Part shown: piece after piece, positions 1 through 13,100 of the stretch
How the letters are laid out: the number at the start of each line of letters is the position of its first letter
How positions within the stretch are numbered: the stretch's first letter is position 1
Assembly (NCBI RefSeq): GCF_964355755.1
Contig: NC_092675.1
Coordinates: 6,110,312-6,174,311 of the forward strand
DNA: 64,000 nucleotides
Direction of reading: 5' to 3'
From: Antedon mediterranea
Lineage: Eukaryota; Echinodermata; Crinoidea; Comatulida; Antedonidae
Made by a program: the position numbers and the translations under genes
The notes under the pieces: generated by a model
Database searches by the model: none
What the model was told of the DNA's origin: nothing
The model's input: the letters and a program-made list of their open reading frames with translations, nothing else

Positions 1-526
1 AAAAAAAATGTTTTTTTTATTTTAAAATATTTTCTTCACTACTCACACTAATGTTAAAGAAAACTTATATAAACAAATATTTGTGTAAGTTAAATATTTA
101 ATAACTTAAGTGAAATACTTAATATTTCATGATTGGTGAATACGGTCACATGGTTCATCGGAGTGTTTAGTGGATATTATATACAAATTATTTTTGTATA
201 ACTTTTAATTTTGTCTGTGCTTTACTATGGTTTTAAACATTGTTCATGTATTTTAAACTGTTTTAACAAAGATTTTCTGATTTTTATTCTTATCTATTTG
301 ACCAATAAATGAATTCGAATAGAATTTGATTGCTGTTCTCTCATAGGACACAGTAGCAATAACTACCAATCACACTTAAATGAAACTTTTGTCATTAATA
401 CTATTTCACTTAAGTATTTACCCCTGTTTACATTTTAAGAATAAGTGTTTCACTTCACTAAGTGTAATTAAATAGTGAAAACAGACACAGAATTATTGAT
501 GTTCCTTTTATCAGTAAAACACTTAC
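1..526. other. Left edge, presumed MTG1 intron; no exon recognised
   Basis: AT-rich non-coding sequence downstream (on the minus strand) of the MTG1 exon ending at 527. Later MTG1 exons, including those for the P-loop, should lie to the left of the window. I saw no further exon here. Confidence 0.5.
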
Positions 527-1438
527 TTTTGTTTTATCCAAATCAGCAAGATCCATTTTATTTAGAACCAGCAAACTTGGTCTAACACCCATCAACTCTT
601 TCAGTATTGTGTTTCTTCCTGCTATAGGAATGTTTAATAAATATAGGAGTTTTTTTTGTTTTGGTATAAAATAAAAAAAGAGAATTGTCCGATGTTGAAG
701 AGGATTGTGAATGGGTTTAAATGAGAGAATCAAGGTTATTATTTTGTAAACATTTCTATATATTTAGGTACATGTGGCCAAGGATTACCAATAGCAAATG
801 ATTCACTGTCAGATATAGGTGGTAGTCCCCCAGAACAGGGGCTATTTTGTGAACCAGTTCACCAGGGTAACCCTTACTTGTCTCAACTAATGAACTGGTT
901 TATAGTCCTCCAGAATTAGGAGCGAGTCACCTCCTAGTTATTTCAAAACTAAACAAATTTGACATTTTGAGGTTTGAAATGATACACACCTTTTGCGCAG
1001 GAAAGTTTTTTTTATCACTAGTTATCACAAACATAATATATTTCATTTCTTGTACCTATTTTGAAATTTCATAATTGTGTTGTAACAAATAAAAAGAGGG
1101 ATTAAGCTGTTATGCCAGCCATTTCTTATTGTTGTTAACCTAGTGATAACTTTTAATATTTTCGTTATAAAAGGATATTCTTGCATCATGAACTTCAACA
1201 ACTAAATCAACTTTCTTCAATGTTGCCATCATTTTCTTCATTCCTGAAATATGAAGTAGAAATAATGAAAAAAGTATATTTATATACGTTACGTCGTTAC
1301 CAATTTATTTTTTATGTTTTTCGTTTTTTGTACTGTAGTACGTTACTCGCCTTTTGCCATATGTGATGGAAACCAATGTGTCAGGTCTGTACTTCCAAAC
1401 TGAAAGATTTGACGAAAGATTCGATCTGGTTTACTCAT
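527..1438 (-). CDS. MTG1: Mitochondrial ribosome-associated GTPase 1, N-terminal exons only (partial)
   Basis: MTG1 is a circularly permuted YlqF/RbgA-type GTPase that helps assemble the large mitoribosomal subunit at the mitochondrial inner membrane (family knowledge). Three exons are seen on the minus strand: 1438-1351 (start ATG at 1438-1436), 1243-1179 and 631-527. Joined, they read M-S-K-P-D-R at the start, then WFPSHMAKGMKKM, then VDLVVEVHDARIPIAGRN and finally the G4 motif LVLNKMDLAD. This is the G4-first order expected of a permuted GTPase; G1 and G3 lie beyond the left edge. Two splice junctions are unusual: the first intron starts GC (AAAG then GCGAGT), and the second appears to be AT-AC, starting ATATCCTTT at 1178 and ending AC at 633-632. 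Frame is kept only with these boundaries. The gene is head-to-head with SEC31A. The N-terminus looks short, so a start further upstream is possible. Confidence 0.88.
812..960. other. MTG1 U12-type intron interior, no gene
   Basis: Interior of the MTG1 AT-AC intron (632-1178). It holds a partly self-similar stretch around 815-940 (words like accagttca and gaactggt recur) but no coding signal. Confidence 0.3.
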
Positions 1439-1970
1439 CTTTTCACTATGCTTATTTCAACAAAACTGAAAATGAATAAAAAAATAATAAATATAATATT
1501 TTCATAAAGATGATAGGCCCCTATATAAAAAAATAGTACAAGGAAGGTAGCTAGTTGTATTATTTAGTAAGTTTACATAATACTGTAAACTTATGCTATA
1601 ATATAGGCTAAAATAAAGTAATTAAATTGAAATATCCCTATCCCAATACAAATTACTAATGCAGGTACGAACTGTCCATAAAATAACCACACAGCATCTT
1701 TTTCAGTGTTGAATGAAGGTCTCCTCGGTCCTGTCTCCTCTGGCCTACACTACCTACTTTATATCATCAATCAGCTGCTAACTAGTCATACTCACTCACC
1801 TAAAACTATTCCTGTAACCTTAACACACGAGTAAGATGACATGCATGTAATTTTTCATTAAATTTCTAAAAACTTAACATTATTTTTCACCCGTTTTTAG
1901 TAACATGCTGTTTCGTTTTCGTGTTTATGCTTGTATTTGTATACGAAGAAGTCACAACTGAAATTTTCGT

Positions 1971-2005
1971 CCGGAAGAAGAGATGACCTAACTTTGACCC
2001 GGAAG
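1971..2005 (+). promoter_or_regulatory. Pair of ETS/GABP-like sites, candidate shared MTG1/SEC31A promoter
   Basis: CCGGAAG occurs at 1971-1977 and again at 1999-2005, 28 bp apart, within the gap between two divergent housekeeping genes. CCGGAAG is the classic ETS/GABPA core and is enriched in bidirectional housekeeping promoters (known). That these are functional is inference; no TATA box or start site can be fixed from sequence. Confidence 0.35.
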
Positions 2006-3107
2006 CTATCAAAACTAGAAAAATTATGGAAAGTCGACGAGTCGTTTGCCACGTTGATTTCTATTTCCATAATAAAAAGCCGGTAGGAAATCGACCTAGA
2101 AAGTGAATATAGGACGTTTACTAATACATCATTTGTTCAAATTTGTAATAACATAATTCTGCTTTTTTAACATCTAAGTTATAATTTATTGTCGGGTGAG
2201 TAATTCTATATTAATGAAAACATTCTGTTTCACTGCCTGAACATTCTCTTGTTAGCCCTCCCACCCACCAAGCTGCATGGAAAGAATCGTAATGTTTTAC
2301 CCCCCAGATATGAGTTGTGTTAGGCGACCGGTATTCATATATATGGTACCACGTACTAAATTCTGGGCCTAGACATTTAAGCTAAGAATATCATGTTTTT
2401 GTTTAAATAATTGAATAAAATTAAGAATTAGAATAGGTCGTAGATAACTGATCATACTTGTGGACTACCTAGCTCGATTAGAGAAGTTCTAGTTATTATT
2501 AGTAAATATATTTTATGTATTTATTATTAATAATAAGGTAGGCCCACCTGTCGGTACACTCACCACATCATCTGTCTATGCGTGTCATAAAATACAGACA
2601 CGTCAACGTTAGTAGGCCTACAGTATAAAAGGGTATTCATATTAACTTTTAATCTAGAAAATAGAATACACAGTATAAACATTTTATTTCTAATATATAA
2701 TATTAAATGTTGTTTTTATGATTTGTACTTTTGTTTGTTATTCTTAATACTAGATAATATTATTTTATGTTAATATTGCAGGACTTTAATCATATATGTA
2801 TGATGATGTTTGGGTCATACAATTCCATGGAGTATGTCCACTAGAGATTTGATGTAAAATAATTATCAAATATACAGTATATAATAACAATAACATGTTT
2901 TAATATTATTTGAATTGTTTGTTTTATGTAATATTTAAGTCAAAAGTGATTTAGTTTAATTCAGAAATTGAAGACTGCACCACAAGGCCAAATAAAAAAG
3001 CATTTGCATCAACTGAAATGTGTAACTCATTACTAAATTATGTTATTACAGTCATGACTTTAAATTTCAACAGATTTTAGGTTTATCTAGTTGAAAATAA
3101 TATACCA

Positions 3108-3362
3108 CATTTTTTTGTTTTGTTTTTTGACCATATTTAATGAGGGTGATCCATCCAGCGATTACTGATCATTAGGGGCCCTCAGAGGTTCACAAGACAA
3201 ACATATACACAAGATGCTCTACATAAACAAAGTCTTATTACAAATCTTTGGGAGTGGAGTTGTAATTTTGTCCTTTAAAAAAAAAATCCTGACATGTGAC
3301 GGGACTAAGAACCTTGTAGTGGAACACTAGCCAAGCATCATAACCACCAAGCCACTCAGTAA
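3108..3362 (-). mobile_element. tRNA-derived SINE
   Basis: On the minus strand 3362-3293 reads like a tRNA half: an A-box-like TGGCTTGGTGG followed by a B-box-like GGTTCTTAGTCCC. A body follows and the element ends in an A-rich tail (T-rich on the plus strand, about 3110-3130). It lies in the presumed first intron of SEC31A. Confidence 0.55.
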
Positions 3363-4168
3363 AATTGTTACTGTTATCAGATGATTACATATCTGCATAG
3401 TTACCATATGCCATGAGTTAATGCAAGAAGCTTTTATAGTTTCACTTTATTGTAATTGTATAAAGTACTAATTAATGTAGGAATAATTAAACATCTAATT
3501 ACTGTAAAAGGGATTAGTCAGTGTTTTCGTTTATAATCAATATTGAAATAGTTTGAAGGAATAATTGATCATTAATAAAATCATAACTCTATGAAAAAGT
3601 GGCCATGACGCAGTCTGTACATAGAGTTAAAATAATAACAAAACTGATTTTTGTTTTTCTGAAAAAACATATACTGTATAAAATACTTGATATTATTGTT
3701 ACTGAGTGTAAGGTAAAGTTAGTTTTGCAAGTTAATTGAAAATATACAGTACTGTAATACAACTAAAAGATACACTGTACTTTGTTTTGACATAAAAAAA
3801 CATTTTTAGCAGAAATCTCCATTTCTTTCATACACTGTTCCTTTTCACATACCTTCTGTACAATTGCATATACAGTGCAGTATGTGTCATTTCCTCTGCA
3901 CCCAGTTTAACCATGACTAGATTTTTAAAAATAAACTGAATAATGTGTCAAACTTAAATGTCTAAATAAAGATGTGCACGTTAATTTATCATTCAATAGC
4001 TTATTAAATAAGGTCATTTTTATTTGAATTTATATTTCTAAAAACTGAAATTACAGTATAGTTGTAATTATTATCTGTATTTACTAATTCAAGTAATTTG
4101 TATTACATCCAGTTATTATTGAAGATTATTTTACTTATTTTCAAATTAATTTACTTAGAGACGACAAA

Positions 4169-7100
4169 ATGAAGGTGAAAGAGATAGACATAACGGCCAA
4201 TGTGGCTTGGAGCCCATCATCTCAATACCCAATATACCTAGCCACCGGGACAGCTGCACAGCAACTAGATGCCACATTCAGCACCAGCGCTGCGCTAGAC
4301 ATTTACTCTCTGAGCCTGAATCAACCTGGCCTAGCTATGGAGAAAAAGGCTAGTCTTAGTACATCAATGAGGTAATTTACATTCAAACAACTTTCAGTTC
4401 AGTGCTTACTGTAGAGGCACCCTGTATTTTGCGCTATATAAATTAAACATTATTATTATTATTTACTAAAATAAAGAATTTTAAATAAAAAGATTATATA
4501 TGTGCAGTTTACAATGATTTCAAAGAATTATATCTATTTTTCAATGTTGCTACTTTTGGTGTGCTGGCATAGTTATTAATATAAAATGAAATAGCCATTA
4601 AAAGTGTTAGTTACAGACATCATTTGGAATAAGTTATCAATGATAATCTCCACAGACACTTTCCAGGAAGTTGTCTACAATAGTTTTCCTACTACTGTAT
4701 TAATACTATAGACATTAAAGAAAGTTGGAAGTACATTTACAGTACAGTATTTCAAGGTCTGAATATTCAATAACCAGAAGAGCTTACTATTTGCAATAAA
4801 TATTACAATATAATAAATATGGCCGTACTGCGTTAAAACACCGGTTCTCGTTAGATAACCGAAGTTAAGCAACATTGGGCCTGTTTAGAGCTTGGATGGA
4901 AGACCGTCTGGGATCGCGTCGAGTGCTGTATATTTGGGAGAGTGATGGTGTAATGATAATATCAGACAAGCATGTGATATTCATGGGTCCGAAAGCCTAC
5001 CTGTACCATATTAACTGTATCCTTAAGCAAGATGCTCATTGCCTTAGCCATTGGTTTCGTATACTGTACATACATTTTTTTTAAATCCAGTTATAAATTT
5101 ATACACTTATTTTATCTATAGATTTCATAAGTTAGTGTGGGGAAGTCATGGAATAAGCAGTGAGAACCAAGATGCTAGTGGCCTTATAATAGGAGGTACA
5201 GACAATGGACGAATATACTTATATGATGCACATAAAGTTTTGAATGAAGAAAAGGATCCTCTAGTTGAAATGATAGAAAGGGTTAGTATATAAAATATAT
5301 CTGTTACAAAAACTTGTGTTCTTAAGGTTTTGTGATATAGTATTTGATATCTTATACAGTATCGTTGTTTTAAAGATGTATTGTCCTCCTGAAAAAATAA
5401 TTCTTAACTAAATTTGTGTTGAATATTCCATTTTAATGTAACATAATAGTTATCCACTTTGAAAAAAAATTGAATCGAAAAAAAATGTATTTACCTGAAA
5501 AAACTGTAATTTAAGGCAAAAAATGGCCACATGTCTGCCAGCCAGTGGGTTTTTGGTTGAATTTAACCATTTATTTTGTCAATTTATAGGTGAAAACATT
5601 ATTTTGTTTTCATTTTTTTCTATGGAAGGGATTAACTTTATTAAAACTACAAAATAACTTATTCAAAGTCTGATTTAACTTCATTTTTCATGTATTTGGG
5701 GGACAATGCATCTTTAAAAATTATATTATTTTAGGATAACATGTAACTTAAGCTTTTTATATTTGCAGCATACTGGTACAGTCCGTGCGTTAGATGTGAA
5801 CCCATTTCAAGCAAATCTGTTAGCATCCGGAGCAAGCGATTCTGAAATATATGTGTGGGATCTTAACAATACAACCTCACCAATGACACCTGGAGCAAAA
5901 TCACAGGTAACCTTTGATAAACATCTGTTGATCACTTTATAAACCATAAATAACGATTTCCTACCTTTACGTAGGTATTTTGTACTAATAATTTTGTGGA
6001 TGTTTAATAGCTGTATATTTTACTAGCCAATATGCCATTTTCGTACCTAAAACTATAACTGCTGTACAGGTTGCCTAGGTGCAGTTCTTGCATTGGTAAA
6101 TGAGTCATGCAGTGGTTAGCTTAGCAGGCAAATATGACTATAATACAGTATACCTATATTTGGTCTATTTTATTACTTTATAATTATCTTCTTTTCTTTG
6201 TTTGCAGCCTCCAGATGAAATAAGTTGCTTAGCATGGAACAGGCAGGTGCAACATATATTAGCATCCACCTGCCCAGGTGGACGTTGTGTTGTATGGGAT
6301 TTACGTAAAAATGAGCCTATTATCAAAGTCACTGACCACAGCTCAAGAGTAAGTTTGCAATGGTTCGGGGTGTTCACACATAATGACTCTACAATGACAT
6401 TATAAATGTCAGTACAATGTCATTACACTATGTATCTTGTCAAACAATGCAAATTTTCCCCATTTCCCAAAATGGCAGCACCCTTGAATTGATTATTACT
6501 AAAACTAATTAATGAAAGCTTATTTCATTTTTAATGAAATGAAATGCGTGTTTATCTGACAGATGCGTTGTAAAGTTGTAGAGTGGCATCCAGAGGTAGC
6601 CACTCAGATGGCATTAGCGTCAGAAGATGATCACTCACCAGTTATACAAATGTGGGATCTTAGGTTTGCTACTTCACCACTAAAGGTCCTGGAGAATCAT
6701 CAGAGGTTAGTAGAAAAATACCATATTTAAATAAACTGGTATACAAAGACACAATTGTAATCAAAATGTGTAGGCATATCACATATACTATAAAATCAAT
6801 GGAGCGGAACATGATTTTGCATATTCGCACAGACCTGTATTCATCGCATTGTATCTGTGGATTTTAGGGATGTTAAACTAGATAATATGTTGTAAAAAAT
6901 GAATTTTTAAAAGGAGTAATAAATATAAAGTTGGTTGTACACCACATATATTTAGTTCTTAAAAGAACTGTTGAGTTTCTCGATATACTTTGATCATCCT
7001 CAGGAGTGAGAATGCAAAAAGTCCAGGAAACTCGGAATATAAGTGAAATAGGGTAAGACTGGTGTGAAAGCTAAAACAATAGCAAGGTTCACAGTGGGAG

Positions 7101-10100
7101 GGTTGAAACTAGCTATAGAAGAGCATTGTTTCTCATAAACAATATAAGTAGCTATAGAATAGCATTGTTCTTCATGAACAATGATGAATGGAAACTAGCT
7201 ATAGAAGAGCATTTTTCTCATGAACAATTGTTAATTACCAATTTAGTTCTATTTTTGTTATTAATCATTTTTTTCAGAGGAATACTGTCAATAGCCTGGT
7301 GTCCACAAGATTGCGACCTCCTCCTAAGTTGTGGCAAAGACAATCGCATTTTATGTTGGAATCCCAACAGTGCAGTAGCAGGAGGAGAAGTAACCTATGA
7401 ACTTCCAACCAGCAGCCAATGGTGTTTTGACGTTCAATGGTGTCCTCGTAATCCTGGTTTGATATCTACGGCATCGTTTGACGGTCACGTTAGCGTGCAT
7501 TCTCTGATGGGTGGATCTTATCCAGATAATCAACACTCGCAACAACAACAAAGTAATGTAAGTTAATAACCATATTTCTAGCAATCAAAACAATTTAGTG
7601 GAAATCCGTAGGACTGCTTAATCCCAAGTTAATTCCTAATTTAATTTGTTTTCTTATTTTTACTTGGTAAAATAGAATTTTGCTAAGTATACTACATGTT
7701 TTGTTAGCACGATAGCGTCCACAATTTTATAACAAAGTTATCATTCTGAATGTTTGGATGTTAGTAGGTATATACTTACAGAACATGCCTATTGATTTTC
7801 AGGAAAATTGATATATTGGTCACGTCACAAAAGCTTATTATATTAAAATCTGACTTACTAGCTGTATCTTTCATACAAGGTATTAAATAGCATGCCCACT
7901 CTATTCTTTTAACATTGACCAAAATATCAAGTAGTGAGCCCTCGTTCTCCAGATATAGTTTTTCACTCAGTTTTTGAGTGCTTTTATTTATTATTATTAT
8001 TTTTCTTTTGTTAGGTTGCCTCATCATTTCCTGGAATGGACCCTTACAATCAAGCACCTGGCCAACAACAGCAACAAGTACCAACAGAAGCTGTCATCCT
8101 TAAGAAGCCACCAAAGTGGTTAAGAAGGCCTGTCGGAGCTACCTTCGCTGTAAGTACATTCCTGTACTGGTCTCTTGACTATTTAATATATATTTATGTG
8201 GCAGTATAATATGGCGTGATACTTAGATAAGAAAAATAGAAAAAAATGCCAATAAAAATGTTTGGTTTTTTTTCAGTTTGGCGGTAAACTAGTATCCTTT
8301 GAAAATTCCAAGCCGCAGCAGGCTCACCAACCAACGCCTAAACAAGTGTCTATCAGTCAAGTTGTCACAGAAACGGATTTCATTGATCGTTCTAAACACT
8401 TGGAAAACGCCCTCAATGAGGGTGGTTTTGTCGAGTTTTGTAGTAACAAAATTGCTGCATCTGCAGATGAAATTGAGAAGCAAATGTGGAATTTCTTAAA
8501 AGTAAGTCATAAAGTTATGTTTTTACTTCTTTTATATTCATTAGCAGAATTGACATGACGTGACCCCTAGGGAAGAAGTATGTAGTTGAAACTTCTTCTA
8601 ATGCTTTGTCTACACTGTAAAACTATGTGACAAAAAATGTGATGTGCCCATATATGGACATGATGATGTCATATCACTACCATATTTGGGCATATCACTA
8701 CCATATTTGGGCACATAGTTTGATTGTGTAGACAGAGCTTAAGAACACAGCGCCATGAGCAATGTTAATACAAATAGAAATGTTTCAAATAATCCAAAGA
8801 TTTTATCAATTTAATGAATTCCTTATTTTATTCATTTAGGTTAATTTTGAAAAAGAACCGCGTAACCATTTTATAACATTGCTCGGCCACGACTCGCACG
8901 AGTTGACCAAGAAAGTGGCGCTAGCAACAGGAGCTAAAACCACCCTTCAGAACGGTAATAAAGAAGGCGTGAATATGGAAGAATTAGCAGCAAAAATGGA
9001 AACTATCAATACAGATGATGATGATAGTGAATTGAATTTAGGCAGTGGGACGCAGTCTCCAAGTGTTGGATCCAAGGTTTGTTGTCATAATGTTTATAAT
9101 ATTTTCTAATTTCACATTTTTAATGTTATATGATGTAAGGGCATGTGACACATTTTATTGAAACATTGGATTACTTATCGTTAGTTCAAATGCAACTATC
9201 TTGTATCCAAGACAAGACACTCTACACCAAGGTGTATAAATGGGTACCTGGTTAGACAATACAAGATACAACTTTGCTTTGATTGCTAGGTTCAATACGG
9301 GAGTATTTTTTCATACGCGTTTGATAAAAAAAAAATGACCGGGGTAATAATGCTATGTTTCCATATGTGTTGAAAACGTGTGTAGTTGGTAGCTTTCTTG
9401 TAGATGCTTTAATTGTAGAATGTAATTTTTTTTTTTTATTTTGGTCTGTGCTCTGTTCTTGGTTGACCAACTACCATACAGTATAGCACCTGTCTTTCCT
9501 TGCCTTTAATATTTGTTTGTTATTTTCTATGTATTGTATGGCAGAAATTGAATAAATAAAAAGTAAATAAAAATAAATAATAACAAAAAAACTCTGGTAA
9601 TAGAAGCATTACCCATTAAGCGCGATATAAGAATAAAATGTTTAAAAAAATTAAAATTAGGATGAATTTCTTGTATAATGTTATGAATATACGTATTTTG
9701 TTTACATTCGCAGACTCCAAGTGATGTTCTTGGTGATAGCGAGGGAGCAGCTGCATTTGATGCAATTGCTGCAGGAGGTCCAGTAGAAGTTGAGAACAGG
9801 ACTGATGGACAACAGGATCTAAGACCTGATTCACCTTTTAGTATAAGTAACAATGAAGGCAAGTACAATGCATTTGTAGCAAAGAAACCTTCAATAGCAC
9901 TACTAAAATTCATTTGTGTCGGCAAAGCTATTGAAGCCACAAATAGTGATAAATTTAAAGAGATAGTGTCCAATTAAAAGCCACTCCTAAAGTCCTCTTT
10001 GTCAGACTTCCTTGTAAAGTATTCAACCACCAAGTAGTATGTAAGCAAAGAAGGATTACTTAATTCAAGCCAACAAACTAAACATACCCGTAAGTGATTG

Positions 10101-13100
10101 AATAAATTCCACAGTTTATGCATGTGCAGAGAAATAAAATGATTCTTTTCACTAAATAATAATATCCTGGATTTATATAGCGCCCAATGTTGTGCTAACC
10201 TAACGATTAAGCGCCACACATTAATACTACCCTAGTCATTTTTTGGGATCAAACACGTATGGAAACATACGCCCATAATGCAGCTAGTAATCAGCGCAAA
10301 GTTGTGTCTTGATCTAACTGGGTTCCCATATATACACCTGGGTGGAGAGAGGCAAATGTAATAAAGTATCTTGCCTAAGTATACAAGCAATGCAGCGAGA
10401 GTTGGATTTGAACCTCGATCTCACGATCAGTAGTCGAACGTCCAACACACCATAGTTCAATAATCCTTGTGGTTGATTTGAATCAAGATATATGTGTGTT
10501 GCAATTCATTATCAAGTACCAATATATTAGCTACAACCTTACATTGAAAGACCAGACATTGGTCAATAGATCACCACTACATTAGTGGAATAAGTGAAAG
10601 TGAAACCACACAACATTATGTGAAACTTTTTGTAACTGTTATATGCATTATTGCATGACCCCCTAATAGGTGAGTGCCTTTTTTCTAATTCAGATACAAA
10701 TGGTCTTCTGAGCAAATCACTTCTTACTGGTAATTTTGAGGCAGCGGTAGAGATGTGTCTTCATGATGACAGATTAGCAGACGCCATCATACTTGCAATA
10801 GCCGGTGGGCCTGAACTACTCGCAAGAACTCAACGTAAATATTTCAAGAAGAATAAGAGTGATATATCAAGGGTAGGTAGCTGAGTATTACTACTACTAT
10901 ACTGAACTTTCATAAAGCATGGTTCCCACTAGGACGCAATACAACATGTACACGGAATGTAAGCAATTTGACCAATCACAAGCAACAGTTTGAATAGTCC
11001 TGTGCTTGTGATTGGTCCAATTGCTTGCATTGTGTACTAATAAAAGAAGAGCTAACTAATTTGCCTTGCTGTCAATGTTGACCCAACTTTTCCCCAATAA
11101 AATTGTTGTAAAATTCAAATTTCATTTTAAAGTTTGTTACTTTAATAATTTGATTTGTTTTTTTCTAGTTAATATCATCAATAGTTACCAGAGATCTATC
11201 TGATATGGTGAAATGTTGTGAATTAGATAATTGGAAAGAAGTGCTTACAGCATTACTCACATATGCTACAGCTGAAGAATTCCCTACCCTTTGTAGTAAG
11301 TTTGTTTGCTATCCTTAATATAAGCTCTGTCTACACTATCAATCTAGTTTGACAAAAGTGTGATTTACCCATATATGGACATGATGATGTCATATCACTC
11401 CCACATTTTGACAAAAAATGTGCCCAGATTTGGTAGTGGTAGTGATATTCCCAAATATGGTAGTGATATGACATCGTCATGTCCATATATTGGCACATCA
11501 CAATTTTTTGCCACATAAAGTTTGATAGTGTAGACAGTGCCTTATACTAAAGTATATATAATATTGTTTCTTCTAATATTCTTTACAAGCAGTAAAACAC
11601 TTTTCACCTAAGATTCATGTTTCCTGTGGTCTTCTTGCTAGAACCTGTATTAAAAGGAAACATCTCCTGGATTAAAATAAATGTCCCTCATTTGTTTCAC
11701 AGCAAAATGTTCCATTCAATCCAATTCGATTTATTTTCCACATACTTCATCTACTAAAACCAAGTACATGGAGGATGCATATTTAAGATCTGTGTAGAGC
11801 ATAGATCTTTAAGCTAATAAGCAACCGTAGACAATAATAATAAATACAATAAACATAAAAGCATTGAATAAATAAGTAAATAAATAAGGCAGTATGCACA
11901 AAAAATTAATTCCATATTTCATAATGTATTGTATGATATATAATAAATAAGCAGACTGGTATTTACTCACCATATATCGAGATCAGAGGTGTGTTAAATA
12001 AGCAGACTGGTATTTACTCACCATATATCGAGATCAGAGGTGTGTCCCAAAAACCCTCTACTGTGGTTTGGAAATCGAAAATTCAATTCACATTTTTAGT
12101 TTCTACAAATCAACCATCAATCCCAATTCTGTTTAATTTTATACAAATAAAAAAAATGATTTTTTTTTATTGTCTGTTTTATTTGTACCTGTTCAGTCTT
12201 GCTTTTTATATTTCTGTTTTGTATTTGTCATAATAAGTAAAGTGTATAAATAAATAACTGAAATGTACTTTGTGGTTGTGTGTAGATTCATTGGGTACAC
12301 GGCTTGAGACGGAGGGTGATGATGACCTTGTTGCAAGTGCTTGTCTTTGCTATATATGTGCTGGTAATGTTGAAAAGCTAGTATCCTGTTGGTGTAAGGT
12401 CACTCCTAATGGAAACTCGGCACTCGGATTACAGGTATTATAACACTTTAAAACCAAACTTTATCAAGTTTGTTTGATTATTAAATTTTCCACACACATC
12501 AAATAATACAGTTGTTAATTCTAATAAAACATGTGTGAACTGGATTAAAAGAAACATGTGTGCGTGGATGCAGGTCAAATAAGTTAAAGAACTTAAAGCT
12601 GAGCACCATTTGTGAAAAAATGTTTTCTCTTTTTTTGTACATCATTTATGATAGATTTCTAGCATTGTTTTTTTTTATATTATTTTTAATTATCTCGTAC
12701 AATATTCTAGTTTACAGTTACCAGCCAATAGTTTTTTTTTTTAAATTCAAAATTCAAATTTATTTTCCTTATCATAAAATTATCAATAATGGTAAATGAC
12801 ATAGGAAGGAGCTAAAAGAAGTGTTAATTACTTATCATAGTATGATAGTGGTTTGTTCTATTATGTTTTATTTAGTAATTGATTAAATTACATTTTACAT
12901 TTTAAATGTATTCTGAATGAACAGATGTGAAACATTGGACACAAACATTTTGATTAGCATTATTTTTTTTTAATAATTTAATTTTTCACTCGATTGCTTA
13001 CTGTAATAAGTTTGTTTTCTATGAATAAGTGATAATGTTCTCAAGTAATTCTCAGGAGGGACTCGAACCCACAATCTCAAGATTACTAGCCTGGCGTTCA

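Larger units (their letters stand above)
1439..4158. other. Divergent gap between MTG1 and SEC31A
   Basis: About 2.7 kb separates the two start codons. A 3' splice site (tttacttag, ending 4158) lies just before the SEC31A start, so SEC31A has at least one upstream untranslated exon and part of this gap is its first intron. I could not place that exon. Two ETS-like sites lie near 1971 and 1999, and a tRNA-headed SINE at 3108-3362. The rest is AT-rich without recognisable genes. Confidence 0.55.
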
